Shown: positions 42,550 through 52,084, counted from the first letter of the stretch. The stretch is 64,000 nt of DNA from Bacteroidia bacterium (GCA_021153285.1 JAGKTT010000002.1:1-64000), one strand, 5' to 3'. Numbers and translations: made by a program. The notes: generated by a model from the letters alone, not told the origin.

Positions 42550-45500
42550 TTACTCGTATGCTACCTTTATGGCAGCTACGTAAGCTCTATGATTCTTGTC
42601 AGTTCCGGTAGCTGTAAATCTCACTGCCGATGCATCACCTGTCCAGACACGTACCGGGCTTTCAGCTGAAAGCTGTCCTGAATCAGCATCAAGATAGTAC
42701 ATATTGCTTCCGAATGTCAGTTCGATCTCCTTGATGGTCTTGCCATTAGAAGCCTTGATATCGAGGATCGCACCGTTCTGATACATTCTTATAGCGCTTC
42801 CCGAATCATAGTATGCAGGTTCATTGTTTGCCGATCCCTGTGAGAAAACGCAAGAAACATTTTCGTCGATCTTTATCTCTTTATTATTTACCGACTGAGC
42901 GTTGGAATATCCGCATTCAGAGAAAACAATCGAAGCATCATAATTGTCAGCAGGTGCCTCCTTGTCTACGTGACTCACATATACTCCATTGACCATCTGA
43001 GGGTTACCGTTATAATCTCCTCTATTACCCTTCACAGTAAGTTCATCACCGACAGTAAGCCCGAGTGCATCGATAGCTGCACTACCGGATGACTTCATAC
43101 GGAAGATATAGAGAGAACCTGTATTATCCTGGATTGTAAGCGTAGCATTTCCATACTGACTGCTGATTTCCTCAATACTTGCAATGGTACCTGTAACTGT
43201 ATAGAATACATCACTGGAAACCTCAGCGGCAAGGAAGTCTGCAATTGTCACTTTACCGGTGTCATCCTGATTATCATCATTACCGCCATCTCCTGTTCCA
43301 CTGCCGTCGAAACGGGCACCATCCCACATACCGTCCCAATCACCATCCTGAGCGAAGATTATCTGCATTGTACCATTGTTGATAGATGAAATACCCTTGA
43401 TGGTTCCTGATCCCTGAGGTACTTCCTTCTCACCGAATGTAGAATACTTCGAAGAGAAGACTACGAAATTCTGTCCGTCCGCTGTCTCAATCTTGATGCT
43501 GGTGTGAGCACCACCCTCAACGAAAGTTCTGTTAAGGTCTGACTCTGCCACCTGCACACCCTCGATTGCAACATACTGTCCTTCGTACTTGTTTGCGAGG
43601 AAATCTGCTACAGACACAGTCTTTGGAGTAACTGCATTTCCGGTAGATATACGTGAAATGTTCTCCAAAGGAAGACCGCTGACCTGAACAGCTCCATTAT
43701 ACTCACCGACGCTTGCACCCGAAAGGTCAATCTGGACCTTGTCACCGAAATCAAATTCGTGATTTGCAGCAAGATAGAACTGGAGTCCGCCAGTAGCATC
43801 CTGAACATAAAGTCCCTTCTTCGAAGTAAGATTATTGAGTGCTCTGTTTGAGATCACGACAGCCTCGATGCTTGTTCCTGAAGCGAGGGTGCCTGAAGTA
43901 GCAAGAACCTCTGCAATAGTTGTCGCTGAACCACCTGCCGGAGGAGTAGGCTCCTCACCGCCACCCTGAGTTCCACCTGCTGAGAAATCCTTCTCCACTG
44001 CCTGAGAGAAGTCAATTGCAGTACCGGCTGTTGCAGATGACACGAGCTTGAAGTCGTCCAGACGATATGAGCTTGCCACATCCACCTGCATACAGATCGA
44101 AAGATTTTCTGTACCGGCAGGAACCGAGAAGTTCGCTGTAGCTACATTCCAACGTCCCTCTGTTGTACCACCTGCAAAAGTATAGTCTGTAAGTTCTACC
44201 CATTTTGTTCCGTCAGCACTGAGCCAGATATGATACTCACTGTTAGTGAACACCTTACCATTATCCTGAGAGTACTTTTCTGTACCGAAAGTAAGAGTAA
44301 GGTCAGTCGCTCCGTTAAGGGCAATATTGTTTGTAGAGAAATATGGGAAGTCCTTACCGAAGAAGATATTGTTCATACCGGAACCCTCATAGTCAGAATA
44401 AGAGCCGTTTGAGTTGGAATTGTTTCTGACAGTTACGTTCTTCGAATTGTATGTAACATTGGCAGCTCCTGTTCCTGCGGCATTCTTCCAAGCGTCAGAC
44501 TGATCGAGGAATGGCCAGCCGTTAGAGCCCTGTGCAGCCGCTGACTTGTCATAATTGTTGCTGTAGATAGCAGAAGCGTCTGATGCGCCGCCACCCTGGT
44601 TTCCACCTGTGTTGCCTGCAGCAAAATCCATTTCCACACCCTTAGAGAAGTCTACTGCAGCACCACCCTCTGAAATCACGAGTTTCATATCGTCCATACG
44701 GTATGAGCTGGCAACTGTAACCTGCATACAGATAGAAAGGTTCTCCGTTCCTTCAGGTACCGAGAAGTTTGCTGTTGCAATATTCCAGCGACCCTCAGTG
44801 GTACCTCCTGCAAATGTATAGTCAGTGAGTTCCACCCACTTAGAACCGTCCTGGCTGAGGAAGATCTTGTACTCAGAGTTTGTGAACACACTGCCATTGT
44901 CCTGTGAGTACTTCTCTGTACCGAATGTAAGTGTGAAGTCCTTTGCACCGCCGAGAGCGATGTTGTTTGTAGAGAAGTAAGCGGCCGAACCGAAGAACAT
45001 ATTGTTCTTACCTGAGCCGGCATAGTCAGAATAGTTGCTGTCTGAAGTCGAGTTGGCACGTGCAGACATACCCTTGAATGAGTATGATACATTCGCAGCA
45101 CCTGTTCCAGTCGCATTCTTCCAGCCTTCGAACTGATCGAGGTATGGCCAGCTTCCGTTGCTTGATCCATATGTCTTTGTAGCCTCCTCCTTGTCGAAGT
45201 CATTGTAATAAACTATAAGAGCCTCTGCCGATCCGCCAGGACCATCCTGCGATACGGTAAGATATTTACTCTTCATTCCGATTGTGAACTTAAGGCTTGC
45301 CTCACGGTCAAGACCTGTGTTCTCAAGGGCTGTGACAGTCACCTTGTAAGCTTCAGCAGACGCTGCACCTGACTCAGGTGATACCACTACCCAGTCCGCA
45401 TCTGTCTCGACCTTCCAGTCACGTGTAGCCTTGACAGCAAGCTCCTGCTCACCACCGGCCTCACCAAAAGTCATCTCAGACACGCTGAGAGAAATGTCAG

Positions 45501-45588
45501 GAGTACCCAGATCCTGCTCCGGCTCCGTACAAGCTGCAAAAGCAGCCAGAGAAGCTAACGCTCCCCAAAAAAGATTTCTAAGTTTCAT
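42550..45588 (-). CDS. Large BACON/DUF5689 surface lipoprotein with internal duplication
   Basis: A 1012-aa lipoprotein (MKLRNLFWGALASLAAFAAC, Cys20, acidic TEPEQD). Order: BACON at about 30-115 (WKVETDADWVVVSPESGAAS), two near-identical jelly-roll-like modules at 124-323 and 341-540 (each with LTFGTEKYSQDNG and YTFAGGTTEGRWN), a Gly/Pro linker, DUF5689 at 556-750, an OB-like domain at 779-875 (VTGTIASIEEISSQYGNATL), and a C-terminal beta-sandwich at 883-1012 (YYDSGSAIRMYQNGAILDI). No catalytic motif is seen; it is probably a modular binding protein. The DUF5689 block is closely shared with the lipoprotein at 52085. It lies just upstream of the nuclease-receptor operon. Confidence 0.75.
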   Translation of the reverse strand: MKLRNLFWGALASLAAFAACTEPEQDLGTPDISLSVSEMTFGEAGGEQELAVKATRDWKVETDADWVVVSPESGAASAEAYKVTVTALENTGLDREASLKFTIGMKSKYLTVSQDGPGGSAEALIVYYNDFDKEEATKTYGSSNGSWPYLDQFEGWKNATGTGAANVSYSFKGMSARANSTSDSNYSDYAGSGKNNMFFGSAAYFSTNNIALGGAKDFTLTFGTEKYSQDNGSVFTNSEYKIFLSQDGSKWVELTDYTFAGGTTEGRWNIATANFSVPEGTENLSICMQVTVASSYRMDDMKLVISEGGAAVDFSKGVEMDFAAGNTGGNQGGGASDASAIYSNNYDKSAAAQGSNGWPFLDQSDAWKNAAGTGAANVTYNSKNVTVRNNSNSNGSYSDYEGSGMNNIFFGKDFPYFSTNNIALNGATDLTLTFGTEKYSQDNGKVFTNSEYHIWLSADGTKWVELTDYTFAGGTTEGRWNVATANFSVPAGTENLSICMQVDVASSYRLDDFKLVSSATAGTAIDFSQAVEKDFSAGGTQGGGEEPTPPAGGSATTIAEVLATSGTLASGTSIEAVVISNRALNNLTSKKGLYVQDATGGLQFYLAANHEFDFGDKVQIDLSGASVGEYNGAVQVSGLPLENISRISTGNAVTPKTVSVADFLANKYEGQYVAIEGVQVAESDLNRTFVEGGAHTSIKIETADGQNFVVFSSKYSTFGEKEVPQGSGTIKGISSINNGTMQIIFAQDGDWDGMWDGARFDGSGTGDGGNDDNQDDTGKVTIADFLAAEVSSDVFYTVTGTIASIEEISSQYGNATLTIQDNTGSLYIFRMKSSGSAAIDALGLTVGDELTVKGNRGDYNGNPQMVNGVYVSHVDKEAPADNYDASIVFSECGYSNAQSVNNKEIKIDENVSCVFSQGSANNEPAYYDSGSAIRMYQNGAILDIKASNGKTIKEIELTFGSNMYYLDADSGQLSAESPVRVWTGDASAVRFTATGTDKNHRAYVAAIKVAYE
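43969..44568 (-). repeat. Intragenic 600-nt duplication, second copy
   Basis: Encodes residues 341-540 of the 1012-aa lipoprotein, aligning almost without gaps to residues 124-323. Long identical peptide blocks include WVELTDYTFAGGTTEGRWN. Confidence 0.8.
44620..45219 (-). repeat. Intragenic 600-nt duplication, first copy
   Basis: Encodes residues 124-323 of the 1012-aa lipoprotein; see the partner copy at 43969-44568. The linkers between copies are Gly/Ser-rich. Confidence 0.8.
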
Positions 45589-45644
45589 CGTTACTTGTAT
45601 AAATATTAATATTTCAGTCTCTTACATCAAGTCAGTTGAACTTA

Positions 45645-45652
45645 CAAAAATA
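45645..45652 (-). promoter_or_regulatory. Promoter -7 box for the 1012-aa gene
   Basis: TATTTTTG on the minus strand (TAnnTTTG), 56 nt before the ATG at 45588. Confidence 0.5.
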
Positions 45653-45686
45653 ATAAATTTTCCAACATCTTTTATATCGAAGACAC

Positions 45687-45719
45687 AAAAAAAGCTGCCG
45701 TATCACTCTACAGCAGCTT
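45687..45719 (-). terminator. Terminator of the 667-aa gene
   Basis: On the minus strand AAGCTGC/GCAGCTT (7 bp, 14-nt loop) is followed by a run of seven T. It lies 10 nt past the stop. Confidence 0.75.
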
Positions 45720-45728
45720 CTTTCAATA

Positions 45729-47732
45729 TTACTTCACCTGTGGTTCAGAGGGCTGGGAAAATTCAATGCACTTGGATTTCGTCAAAGAATCAATGAATTC
45801 CCGTGCGGGAGATGCCCCTCCTTTTACAGCCTTGAACTCATATATTGTGAACGGGCCGGTATATCCTTCTGCATTTTCAGCAATCGCAAGGAATGATACG
45901 ATCTGGTCATAATGCACGACTGCATAGCCTACAGTCTTATCATTGTCTGATTTATAGTCAAGTTCAATGAGAATATCATCCCTTTCAGCCCAGCTCGCGA
46001 ATTCCCCATAAGTGAAGGTCGTCCTCCAATGGTCTGCCGATTCATTCGGAATTATCTTATAAGGCACCATCACCATTCCCCTGCACTTGCTGAACTGGGA
46101 TGGATCAAGTTCGGCAAGTTCGCTTCCGTCATAGTATCGGTCAATGAGGAACGTTACCGCAGCATCACTTTCAATAAGGATCGTCGTCCTGAACACATCA
46201 CTCCTGAAAGGCTTTCTCAAGGCTATTTTTCCTGTGTTCATATCCACCGTTGCTGCGACGATAAGATACTCCGTATCCTCTTCCAGTCCAGTGAAAGTCC
46301 ATTTCTGTTTGCCGATTGCAGCGCCCATATCCTCCAGATACTCCTTGCGGGTACATCTGAAGAAATCAGCGCCATAATCTATCCTCTCATCGATGAACCG
46401 GCATACAGCCTCATCTTCCGAGCCTTCGCTCGCCAAATATTCTGTGAGAGTGCTTACAGACATACAATCATAGAAATAATACAATCCCAGCTTCGGAGTG
46501 ATCTGTACCGTAACCTTATTATGGATTATGTCTGACAGACTGAATGTCAGTTCCTGGGCCCGAGGATTTCCACCTGCCGCATCAGTCTTGAATTCAGCCC
46601 TGGTCAATGGCGTCGTCGGGGCACCATCCCAGCCGAAACAAATCACTGCATACTCCGTTTCCGGAGACAATGAAGAAATCTCCTCCAAATCCACTGTTTC
46701 CCCAGTATAAAGCACATCTGCCAAGGCTCCCCATTTATCATAGGTAGCCACAAGGTCATACATTATCTCCTGGTCCGAGCCGTAAAGATCCAGTTGGGCC
46801 TTCGGCTGAATCGCGCAAACGAACGGATCTTCATTCGACGGAATCACAGTGCCCAGGACAGAACAGTATGTCGTACCGGTTATGTCAATCGTGAAAGTAT
46901 TTTCCGACTGGACTGCCTGACGGGTAGTAAATTTAACTATCACAGGAGCCGTGTTCAGGAAGAAGTTTTCATCAATACCGACAGCATAAGCCATATACTC
47001 CGTATCCGCTGTCAGACCATCAAAGACCACAGCATCCTCACCTACAGAGCTGAGATTGGTCACGATTTCCTCAAGAGTCCTGCCCATAGTCGCATAATAA
47101 TCGACAAGGGCTGCAGCGTGATTGGCAAAAGCGGTCTGGTCACCTCCCCACTCCTGATATTGCTGCATCGAGAAAACATTCATAAAAAACATTCCATCTT
47201 TCTCACTTGCCTTCACGCTAACCTTTGCCTGGGTTATGCCGATATCCGTGACAGCTATTTCGAAGGACATCTCTTTCCGGACAATTTCCGGGGTAGAGAA
47301 CCCTATCTTTGTAACTCCTGTGGTGAAATAACCCTCATAATTGAGACCATAAGCATACAGATAGTATTCACTCTCAGGCATAAGTCCGGCCTCGTCAGCC
47401 TCAAAGTCTCCCTTATGAAGGAAACCCTCAAGCCACTCCTTCAGACTCTTTCCTTCCTCCAATGCCTTGGTATTGAACCACTCCAGATCATTATCCTGAT
47501 AGGCATATTCATCCTCAAAAGCATCGAACTCTGATTTCTCGACCAGCATTACCACATAAGACATCTCCTTGTCTGACGGCTTGACCGAGAAATGACAAGA
47601 AGTGGAGGTTATATCCGAAACCTCAAGCAAAAAGTCGGCAGCCGGCTCATAAGGCACATCCGGCTCCTGTCCTTTGCAGCTGACAATTGCAAGTGCAAAG
47701 ATCAATGACAACAGATACGATATTCTCTTCAT
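45729..47732 (-). CDS. Multidomain surface lipoprotein, Ig/FnIII-like modules
   Basis: A 667-aa lipoprotein (MKRISYLLSLIFALAIVSC, Cys19). Four or more FnIII-like modules are recognised by repeated closing strands (GLTADTEYMAYAVGIDE, LSPETEYAVICFGWDGAPT, GLEEDTEYLIVAATVD). The C-terminal module (IDRYYDGSELAELDPSQF, GGASPAREF) is paralogous to that of the lipoprotein at 14670. No enzyme motif is seen. It has its own promoter and terminator within the lipoprotein series. Function unknown; surface binding is inferred. Confidence 0.65.
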   Translation of the reverse strand: MKRISYLLSLIFALAIVSCKGQEPDVPYEPAADFLLEVSDITSTSCHFSVKPSDKEMSYVVMLVEKSEFDAFEDEYAYQDNDLEWFNTKALEEGKSLKEWLEGFLHKGDFEADEAGLMPESEYYLYAYGLNYEGYFTTGVTKIGFSTPEIVRKEMSFEIAVTDIGITQAKVSVKASEKDGMFFMNVFSMQQYQEWGGDQTAFANHAAALVDYYATMGRTLEEIVTNLSSVGEDAVVFDGLTADTEYMAYAVGIDENFFLNTAPVIVKFTTRQAVQSENTFTIDITGTTYCSVLGTVIPSNEDPFVCAIQPKAQLDLYGSDQEIMYDLVATYDKWGALADVLYTGETVDLEEISSLSPETEYAVICFGWDGAPTTPLTRAEFKTDAAGGNPRAQELTFSLSDIIHNKVTVQITPKLGLYYFYDCMSVSTLTEYLASEGSEDEAVCRFIDERIDYGADFFRCTRKEYLEDMGAAIGKQKWTFTGLEEDTEYLIVAATVDMNTGKIALRKPFRSDVFRTTILIESDAAVTFLIDRYYDGSELAELDPSQFSKCRGMVMVPYKIIPNESADHWRTTFTYGEFASWAERDDILIELDYKSDNDKTVGYAVVHYDQIVSFLAIAENAEGYTGPFTIYEFKAVKGGASPAREFIDSLTKSKCIEFSQPSEPQVK

Positions 47733-47754
47733 TGCTTTCCTTTAATTTTTTATG

Positions 47755-47762
47755 CAAAGCTA
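47755..47762 (-). promoter_or_regulatory. Promoter -7 box for the 667-aa gene
   Basis: TAGCTTTG on the minus strand (TAnnTTTG), 22 nt before the ATG at 47732. Confidence 0.55.
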
Positions 47763-47788
47763 CAATTTCCCCATCTTCTGCACGAAAA

Positions 47789-47817
47789 TCGAGGCTGATT
47801 ATAACAGCCAGCCTCGA
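47789..47817 (-). terminator. Terminator of the 395-aa gene
   Basis: A 9-bp stem TCGAGGCTG/CAGCCTCGA with an 11-nt loop, then a short T-rich tract (ATTTTCG) on the minus strand. Confidence 0.6.
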
Positions 47818-47842
47818 TAATAGTCATATAAGGTTATAGAAT

Positions 47843-49030
47843 CTATTCTGCCTTTACAAGTACAGGGAGGGTTTCAGGGAATTCATATCCTCCATCCACG
47901 AGAACCCAGTTATTGTCTGCCGCAGAATATGTAATATCATAATAGTAAGCAGCATTATATATAGAGCAAGCTTCACCGTAACCAGGCTCCACGCACCAGA
48001 GATAATAGTCGTATGTTTCGTCTGTAGGAAGAACATCAGTTACTGTGATATTGCCTGTCTCATCTGTCTGGCCAAGGTAACGGCCGTATGAATCCTGGAT
48101 TGTGTAGTATGACCGATCTGCATCGTAGGTAATGGTAAAGATATTCTTCGCTGTGCTTGCACCGTCTACAGCATCCTCAGCAGGAAGGGCTCCCGACATC
48201 GTACCCTCTGCGAGAGGGGCCATAACCTTGCCGCTGTTGAAGAACCAGTATTCACCGTCCTCAACAGAACCTGAAGGACTGCCTCCGTTACCTCCCTCAA
48301 TTACTATCTCGTACGGATTTTCAACAACCGTAAAAGATATAGGATCTGTCACACCGAAAACACCCTCAGAAATTATCTTTACACTTGTAGCACTCAGGTC
48401 TGAATATGGTATCTCGACAGGATCGCCGAACTCATCCCATTCCCAGTCATAAGATGTGTACACCACCACACCTGAAGTAGCATCAGTTGGAACAATTTCA
48501 TAAAGACCGGCCATATAAAGTCCGAATCCTGATCCATCCATCATAGGAAATGCTACGCACATCATTTCTTCCTGCGTAATGCCGAAATCAAAGAGGACCT
48601 GCATTCCATCCACTTCGGTTATCCACTGCTTACCGTCAAGAGTGTACTCCGGTTCTTCCACAGGAGGCTCTGGAGTTGTACCCTTAGCTGCCTGAGTAAC
48701 CTTCACTGTCTTTGAAAGGGTTCCGGCCTTCACGGTAACGGTAGCTGTCCTCTCAGCTTCTGTAGCATTGTCTTCTGCAGTCACCTGCACTGCCACTGCT
48801 TTGTCTGAAGCCTTGCCGTTGCTTGGATTCACTGACACCCAGTCTGCATCTGCATCTGCGGTCCAGTCCTGATTTGTAGTTACATTGAATGTAGCCTGGC
48901 CTGCTTCAGCGGCTACTGAAACGGCTGTCTTGTCGACTTCCAGCTTCGGAGTCTCGACAACGTCTTCAGGCTTACAAGCTACGGCTGCTGCAATCGCAAG
49001 CACGCCGCACAAAAGAGATCTTAGTTTCAT
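47843..49030 (-). CDS. BACON-domain lipoprotein
   Basis: A 395-aa lipoprotein (MKLRSLLCGVLAIAAAVAC, Cys19). The BACON module covers residues about 30-116 (NQDWTADADADWVSVNPSNG, VTVKAGTLSKTVKVTQAA) and is followed by a Pro/Glu linker and an unrecognised acidic, aromatic-rich beta domain of about 265 residues (YWFFNSGKVMAPLAEGTMSG, FTITYDADRSYYTIQDSYGR). BACON domains are thought to mediate carbohydrate or surface contacts and often precede enzymes, but no catalytic motif is found here. Its signal peptide resembles those of the lipoproteins at 42550 and 52085 (all MKLR). Confidence 0.7.
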   Translation of the reverse strand: MKLRSLLCGVLAIAAAVACKPEDVVETPKLEVDKTAVSVAAEAGQATFNVTTNQDWTADADADWVSVNPSNGKASDKAVAVQVTAEDNATEAERTATVTVKAGTLSKTVKVTQAAKGTTPEPPVEEPEYTLDGKQWITEVDGMQVLFDFGITQEEMMCVAFPMMDGSGFGLYMAGLYEIVPTDATSGVVVYTSYDWEWDEFGDPVEIPYSDLSATSVKIISEGVFGVTDPISFTVVENPYEIVIEGGNGGSPSGSVEDGEYWFFNSGKVMAPLAEGTMSGALPAEDAVDGASTAKNIFTITYDADRSYYTIQDSYGRYLGQTDETGNITVTDVLPTDETYDYYLWCVEPGYGEACSIYNAAYYYDITYSAADNNWVLVDGGYEFPETLPVLVKAE

Positions 49031-49071
49031 AATATTAATATTTTGGTAGTTTTTTATTTTTGTCGGTATTG

Positions 49072-49079
49072 CAAATATA
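49072..49079 (-). promoter_or_regulatory. Promoter -7 box for the 395-aa gene
   Basis: TATATTTG on the minus strand (TAnnTTTG), 41 nt before the ATG at 49030. Confidence 0.55.
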
Positions 49080-49104
49080 CATATTTAACTCAAACAAGAC
49101 AAGA

Positions 49105-49584
49105 CTAATACTCAAATCTGAAAGTCTTGCCATCAGGAAGGACTACATCAGCCAGGATTTGGAAATCACCCTCTCCCAGACTTTTCAGCATAATCTTGCC
49201 TGACTGAAGCTGTCTGTACTGAGAATAATACATCAGAGGATCTTCATAAATGAAGTAGTAGTCATCATTGTGCCAGGCCTTGTCCACATCGATCTCGATT
49301 CCTTCCAAAGAGGCATTTATACCTATGACCGCATATGTGGTCTGCGGCCGGTCCTCCTTGAACGGAGAAATCTTGACAAAGATCTGGGTTTCATCTGCTG
49401 TAAATGCTACAGAATACACAGGATATTCCTTCCCGTCGTATTCGTACGTGCATATAGGAGGCTCCACTACAGGCTGCTCCTGCTGGGGAGTATCCGGTTC
49501 CTGGGGAACAGAAGGTTTTTCACAAGCCTGCAGAGCGACTAAAGCCAATATTGTGATTATAATATATTTAACTGACTGTTTCAT
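49105..49584 (-). CDS. Small lipoprotein, single-module relative of its neighbour
   Basis: A 159-aa lipoprotein (MKQSVKYIIITILALVALQA then Cys, followed by the Pro/Glu-rich EKPSVPQEPDTPQQEQ). The one beta-rich module (TQIFVKISPFKEDRPQTTYA, LADVVLPDGKTFRFEY) resembles the repeated modules of the 785-aa lipoprotein encoded just upstream (YFYVAISPLLNG, IDLTLADGRRLA). Its start overlaps the end of that gene, so they are translationally coupled. An alternative start at 49596 would add four residues. Function unknown. Confidence 0.65.
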   Translation of the reverse strand: MKQSVKYIIITILALVALQACEKPSVPQEPDTPQQEQPVVEPPICTYEYDGKEYPVYSVAFTADETQIFVKISPFKEDRPQTTYAVIGINASLEGIEIDVDKAWHNDDYYFIYEDPLMYYSQYRQLQSGKIMLKSLGEGDFQILADVVLPDGKTFRFEY

Positions 49585-51925
49585 AAGGTCCTTCATAGAT
49601 TATTTTCAGATTATCATAATTAGTCGCATCGACCTTTATGGTACTTTCATCCTTGCCAACAGTGATAGTGCCACTATAGCCGTTTGCCTTGCTGTACATC
49701 TGTCCATCATATTCCATATAGAGGTCCGGACTCTGCGAAAAGCCGTGGGCATTGCCATCCAGGAAGTCAAGCGGAAGAGTAATCCTCACAACGTCTCCTC
49801 TGTCAGTTGCAATCAATACTCCGCAGGTACCTTCCGGGTTCGGCTTAAGATCCAGATTCACTCCGGTTATTCCATAGGACGTTCCATTATACACGACCTC
49901 ATTCTTCACGACTTCCTTGGTGCCGGCATCGATGGCATCTCCATCATATCTGAGTTTGAGGGTCGTACCGCCAAAGGTTATATCTGCAGAAACCTGATAA
50001 TGAGCTATATTGGCCGGATCCGAGAGCACCTTCAAAGAACCGTTGGCAGTCACCTCCCGCGAGTCCACATATATTTCATTGAAATTATCTCCATATCCCA
50101 CAGCGACAATATCGTTCACATCCAGCGTCCTTCCATTGCATTGAGTATCATCCAGGATTATATAAGCATAATATGTGGTTATCGGTATATCCTCGAAATA
50201 TTGGATACCGGCCGGAGTCAGATACAAAGTCGTCAGACCATCTTCCTTAAGATAGAAAGCCGTACGGACAGGTTTTTCATCGCCGCCGATTGCAAAGATA
50301 TTCTCATTTACGACAATTCCGGCTTCCTCAGCCTCCATCCTGGCAGCCAATCTGCGACCGTCTGCCAAAGTAAGATCAATCTCCACCTGAGCCTTTTCAT
50401 TCTGATATCTGAAGACACATTTACCAGCTTTTATCTCCTGAGTCATACCTGGAGCTACGCTCTCCAGAAAAGCACCATCCAAGGTACTCATCACGGTATA
50501 TAGATTCTTCTCTGTGCACAGATCGAACTCCTTGCCGTTCAGCAGCGGAGAGATGGCCACATAGAAGTATTCGTCCTGCTCAAATATGGCATCAAAATTC
50601 TCAACACCTTCCACAGGGCTTGCAGCAATACAGATATATTCTCCAAGATTACTTACCTCGACACTGCCGAATGAGGCCTTCTCCCTATCTACGGCATATG
50701 TATTGGCTTCCAGCACCACGTCCTGATTTCCCTGGCCCGGTTTGCCAGGAACCGGAAGTTCATCTAAAGTTGTCGAGCCCTGAATCTTCTTTGGAACAGA
50801 CTGGCAGTCAAGCAGATCATAAGAAATCGTATAGCTTCCGTCGCCGTGATTGTCAATCACGATCTCACCCTCATCGATACGGGCATATGTCTGACTCCAC
50901 TCACCGTCCTCAAGTTCATAATACCAGGCTCCTGCAACTTTCCACGCGGCAAACACATTCGGAAGACCTGGAATTGCAGCACCAGGTACAATATTGTCCT
51001 TGTCTATCGATGTATCAAGGTTCCTGTCAGTCATCTTGTATGTGCCCGAAGGGATTCCGTCCTTAACAATATCAGTTTCCCACGGCACAAGAACCTCAAG
51101 CCTCAGGACCGCGCCATTTCCCGCAGGTCTTGATCCGCTCATATCCACAGATTCGTCTCCAAGGTATATCAGCAGGCATCGATAGGTCTCGTCCATACGG
51201 TAGAAATAATCACCCTTGTCCTGAAGCTGCCCCTGGTCAAAGGTCAGGCCGGTCATATCCTGCTTGAGGGTGCTGTTAGGAGTCTCCTCCGGAACATAAT
51301 TTCTTGGCTCGATGTCCCCAGTCCACTTGAAATATCTCTTTGTGTATTTCTTTCCTACCAATACACCTTCTATAGTATATGTACCATCATCATTAAGGCT
51401 TATGCTCACAGCACCCTCGTCGATAAGGTCGTAATCCATCTCTGTAGAGCTATCCGACAGGTCGGCATAGAATGTACCGTCACCCATCTCGACAGTCTGT
51501 CCCGGAAGGTCCAGCCTCACCATATAACCGCTTACGAATGTTCCAGGTGCGAAATTACCGGAATTCATCATTTCGCGATAGAGTCCCTTGAGTTTAGAAG
51601 GGTCAGCCTTCTGGTTTTCATCAAATTCCGCATTCAGCTGAAGCTGGGTCACTGTTCCCGGGCCTATCGGATTGCCGAAATCATCGATCTCCATATCCGT
51701 ATACAGTTTCACTACCCAGTCATCAGAAGAGGATTCGCCGGCAATGTCACCGTAATATATAAAATCGGCACTTGTAAATGTAACTGTATCCGGTACAGCC
51801 TCGACAAAGCCTTGATCCGGCTTCGGCTGCGGACCCACCGGCTGGTGTGGCTGCCCGGGCTTTTCGCAAGCAAAGCATAGTATAGCGGAAACAATTGTTA
51901 TAAAAAGTGAAAAAGGGTTTTTCAT
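49568..51925 (-). CDS. Large modular surface lipoprotein, function unknown
   Basis: A 785-aa lipoprotein (MKNPFSLFITIVSAILCFAC, Cys20, then a Pro/Gln-rich tether). It is built from repeated beta modules of about 150-200 residues that share a DGSYTISYDLLD or DGTYTIEGVLVG hairpin or a closing LTLADGRRLAARM or LPLDFLDGN strand, and a FTSADFIYYGDIAGESSSDD opening. No known enzyme or binding family is recognised. It is followed by an overlapping gene for a single-module relative. Confidence 0.6.
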   Translation of the reverse strand: MKNPFSLFITIVSAILCFACEKPGQPHQPVGPQPKPDQGFVEAVPDTVTFTSADFIYYGDIAGESSSDDWVVKLYTDMEIDDFGNPIGPGTVTQLQLNAEFDENQKADPSKLKGLYREMMNSGNFAPGTFVSGYMVRLDLPGQTVEMGDGTFYADLSDSSTEMDYDLIDEGAVSISLNDDGTYTIEGVLVGKKYTKRYFKWTGDIEPRNYVPEETPNSTLKQDMTGLTFDQGQLQDKGDYFYRMDETYRCLLIYLGDESVDMSGSRPAGNGAVLRLEVLVPWETDIVKDGIPSGTYKMTDRNLDTSIDKDNIVPGAAIPGLPNVFAAWKVAGAWYYELEDGEWSQTYARIDEGEIVIDNHGDGSYTISYDLLDCQSVPKKIQGSTTLDELPVPGKPGQGNQDVVLEANTYAVDREKASFGSVEVSNLGEYICIAASPVEGVENFDAIFEQDEYFYVAISPLLNGKEFDLCTEKNLYTVMSTLDGAFLESVAPGMTQEIKAGKCVFRYQNEKAQVEIDLTLADGRRLAARMEAEEAGIVVNENIFAIGGDEKPVRTAFYLKEDGLTTLYLTPAGIQYFEDIPITTYYAYIILDDTQCNGRTLDVNDIVAVGYGDNFNEIYVDSREVTANGSLKVLSDPANIAHYQVSADITFGGTTLKLRYDGDAIDAGTKEVVKNEVVYNGTSYGITGVNLDLKPNPEGTCGVLIATDRGDVVRITLPLDFLDGNAHGFSQSPDLYMEYDGQMYSKANGYSGTITVGKDESTIKVDATNYDNLKIIYEGPYETVS

Positions 51926-51945
51926 AGTATATGATTTAATATTTA

Positions 51946-51953
51946 CAAACTTA
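51946..51953 (-). promoter_or_regulatory. Promoter -7 box for the 785-aa gene
   Basis: TAAGTTTG on the minus strand (TAnnTTTG), 20 nt before the ATG at 51925. Confidence 0.55.
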
Positions 51954-52032
51954 CACCTTTAGTGCAGTAAAAACAAATAAAATTCAAAAGATATAAACTT
52001 GTCATTTCTAAATCAGGGAAATCATATCAAAA

Positions 52033-52060
52033 AAGGCGTCCGCTGTGTGACGGACGCCTT
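52033..52060 (-). terminator. Terminator of the TonB receptor/728-aa operon
   Basis: A perfect 10-bp stem AAGGCGTCCG/CGGACGCCTT with an 8-nt loop, then a T run on the minus strand (CTTTTTTGA). Confidence 0.85.
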
Positions 52061-52084
52061 CGAATATATTATAGTTTACAATTA

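Noticed and set aside
49268..50503. A 411-codon plus-strand frame opposite the 785-aa and 163-aa lipoprotein genes
   Set aside because: Antisense to well-supported lipoproteins; its translation is rich in Ser/Ile/His and lacks any domain, as expected from the complement of a coding strand.
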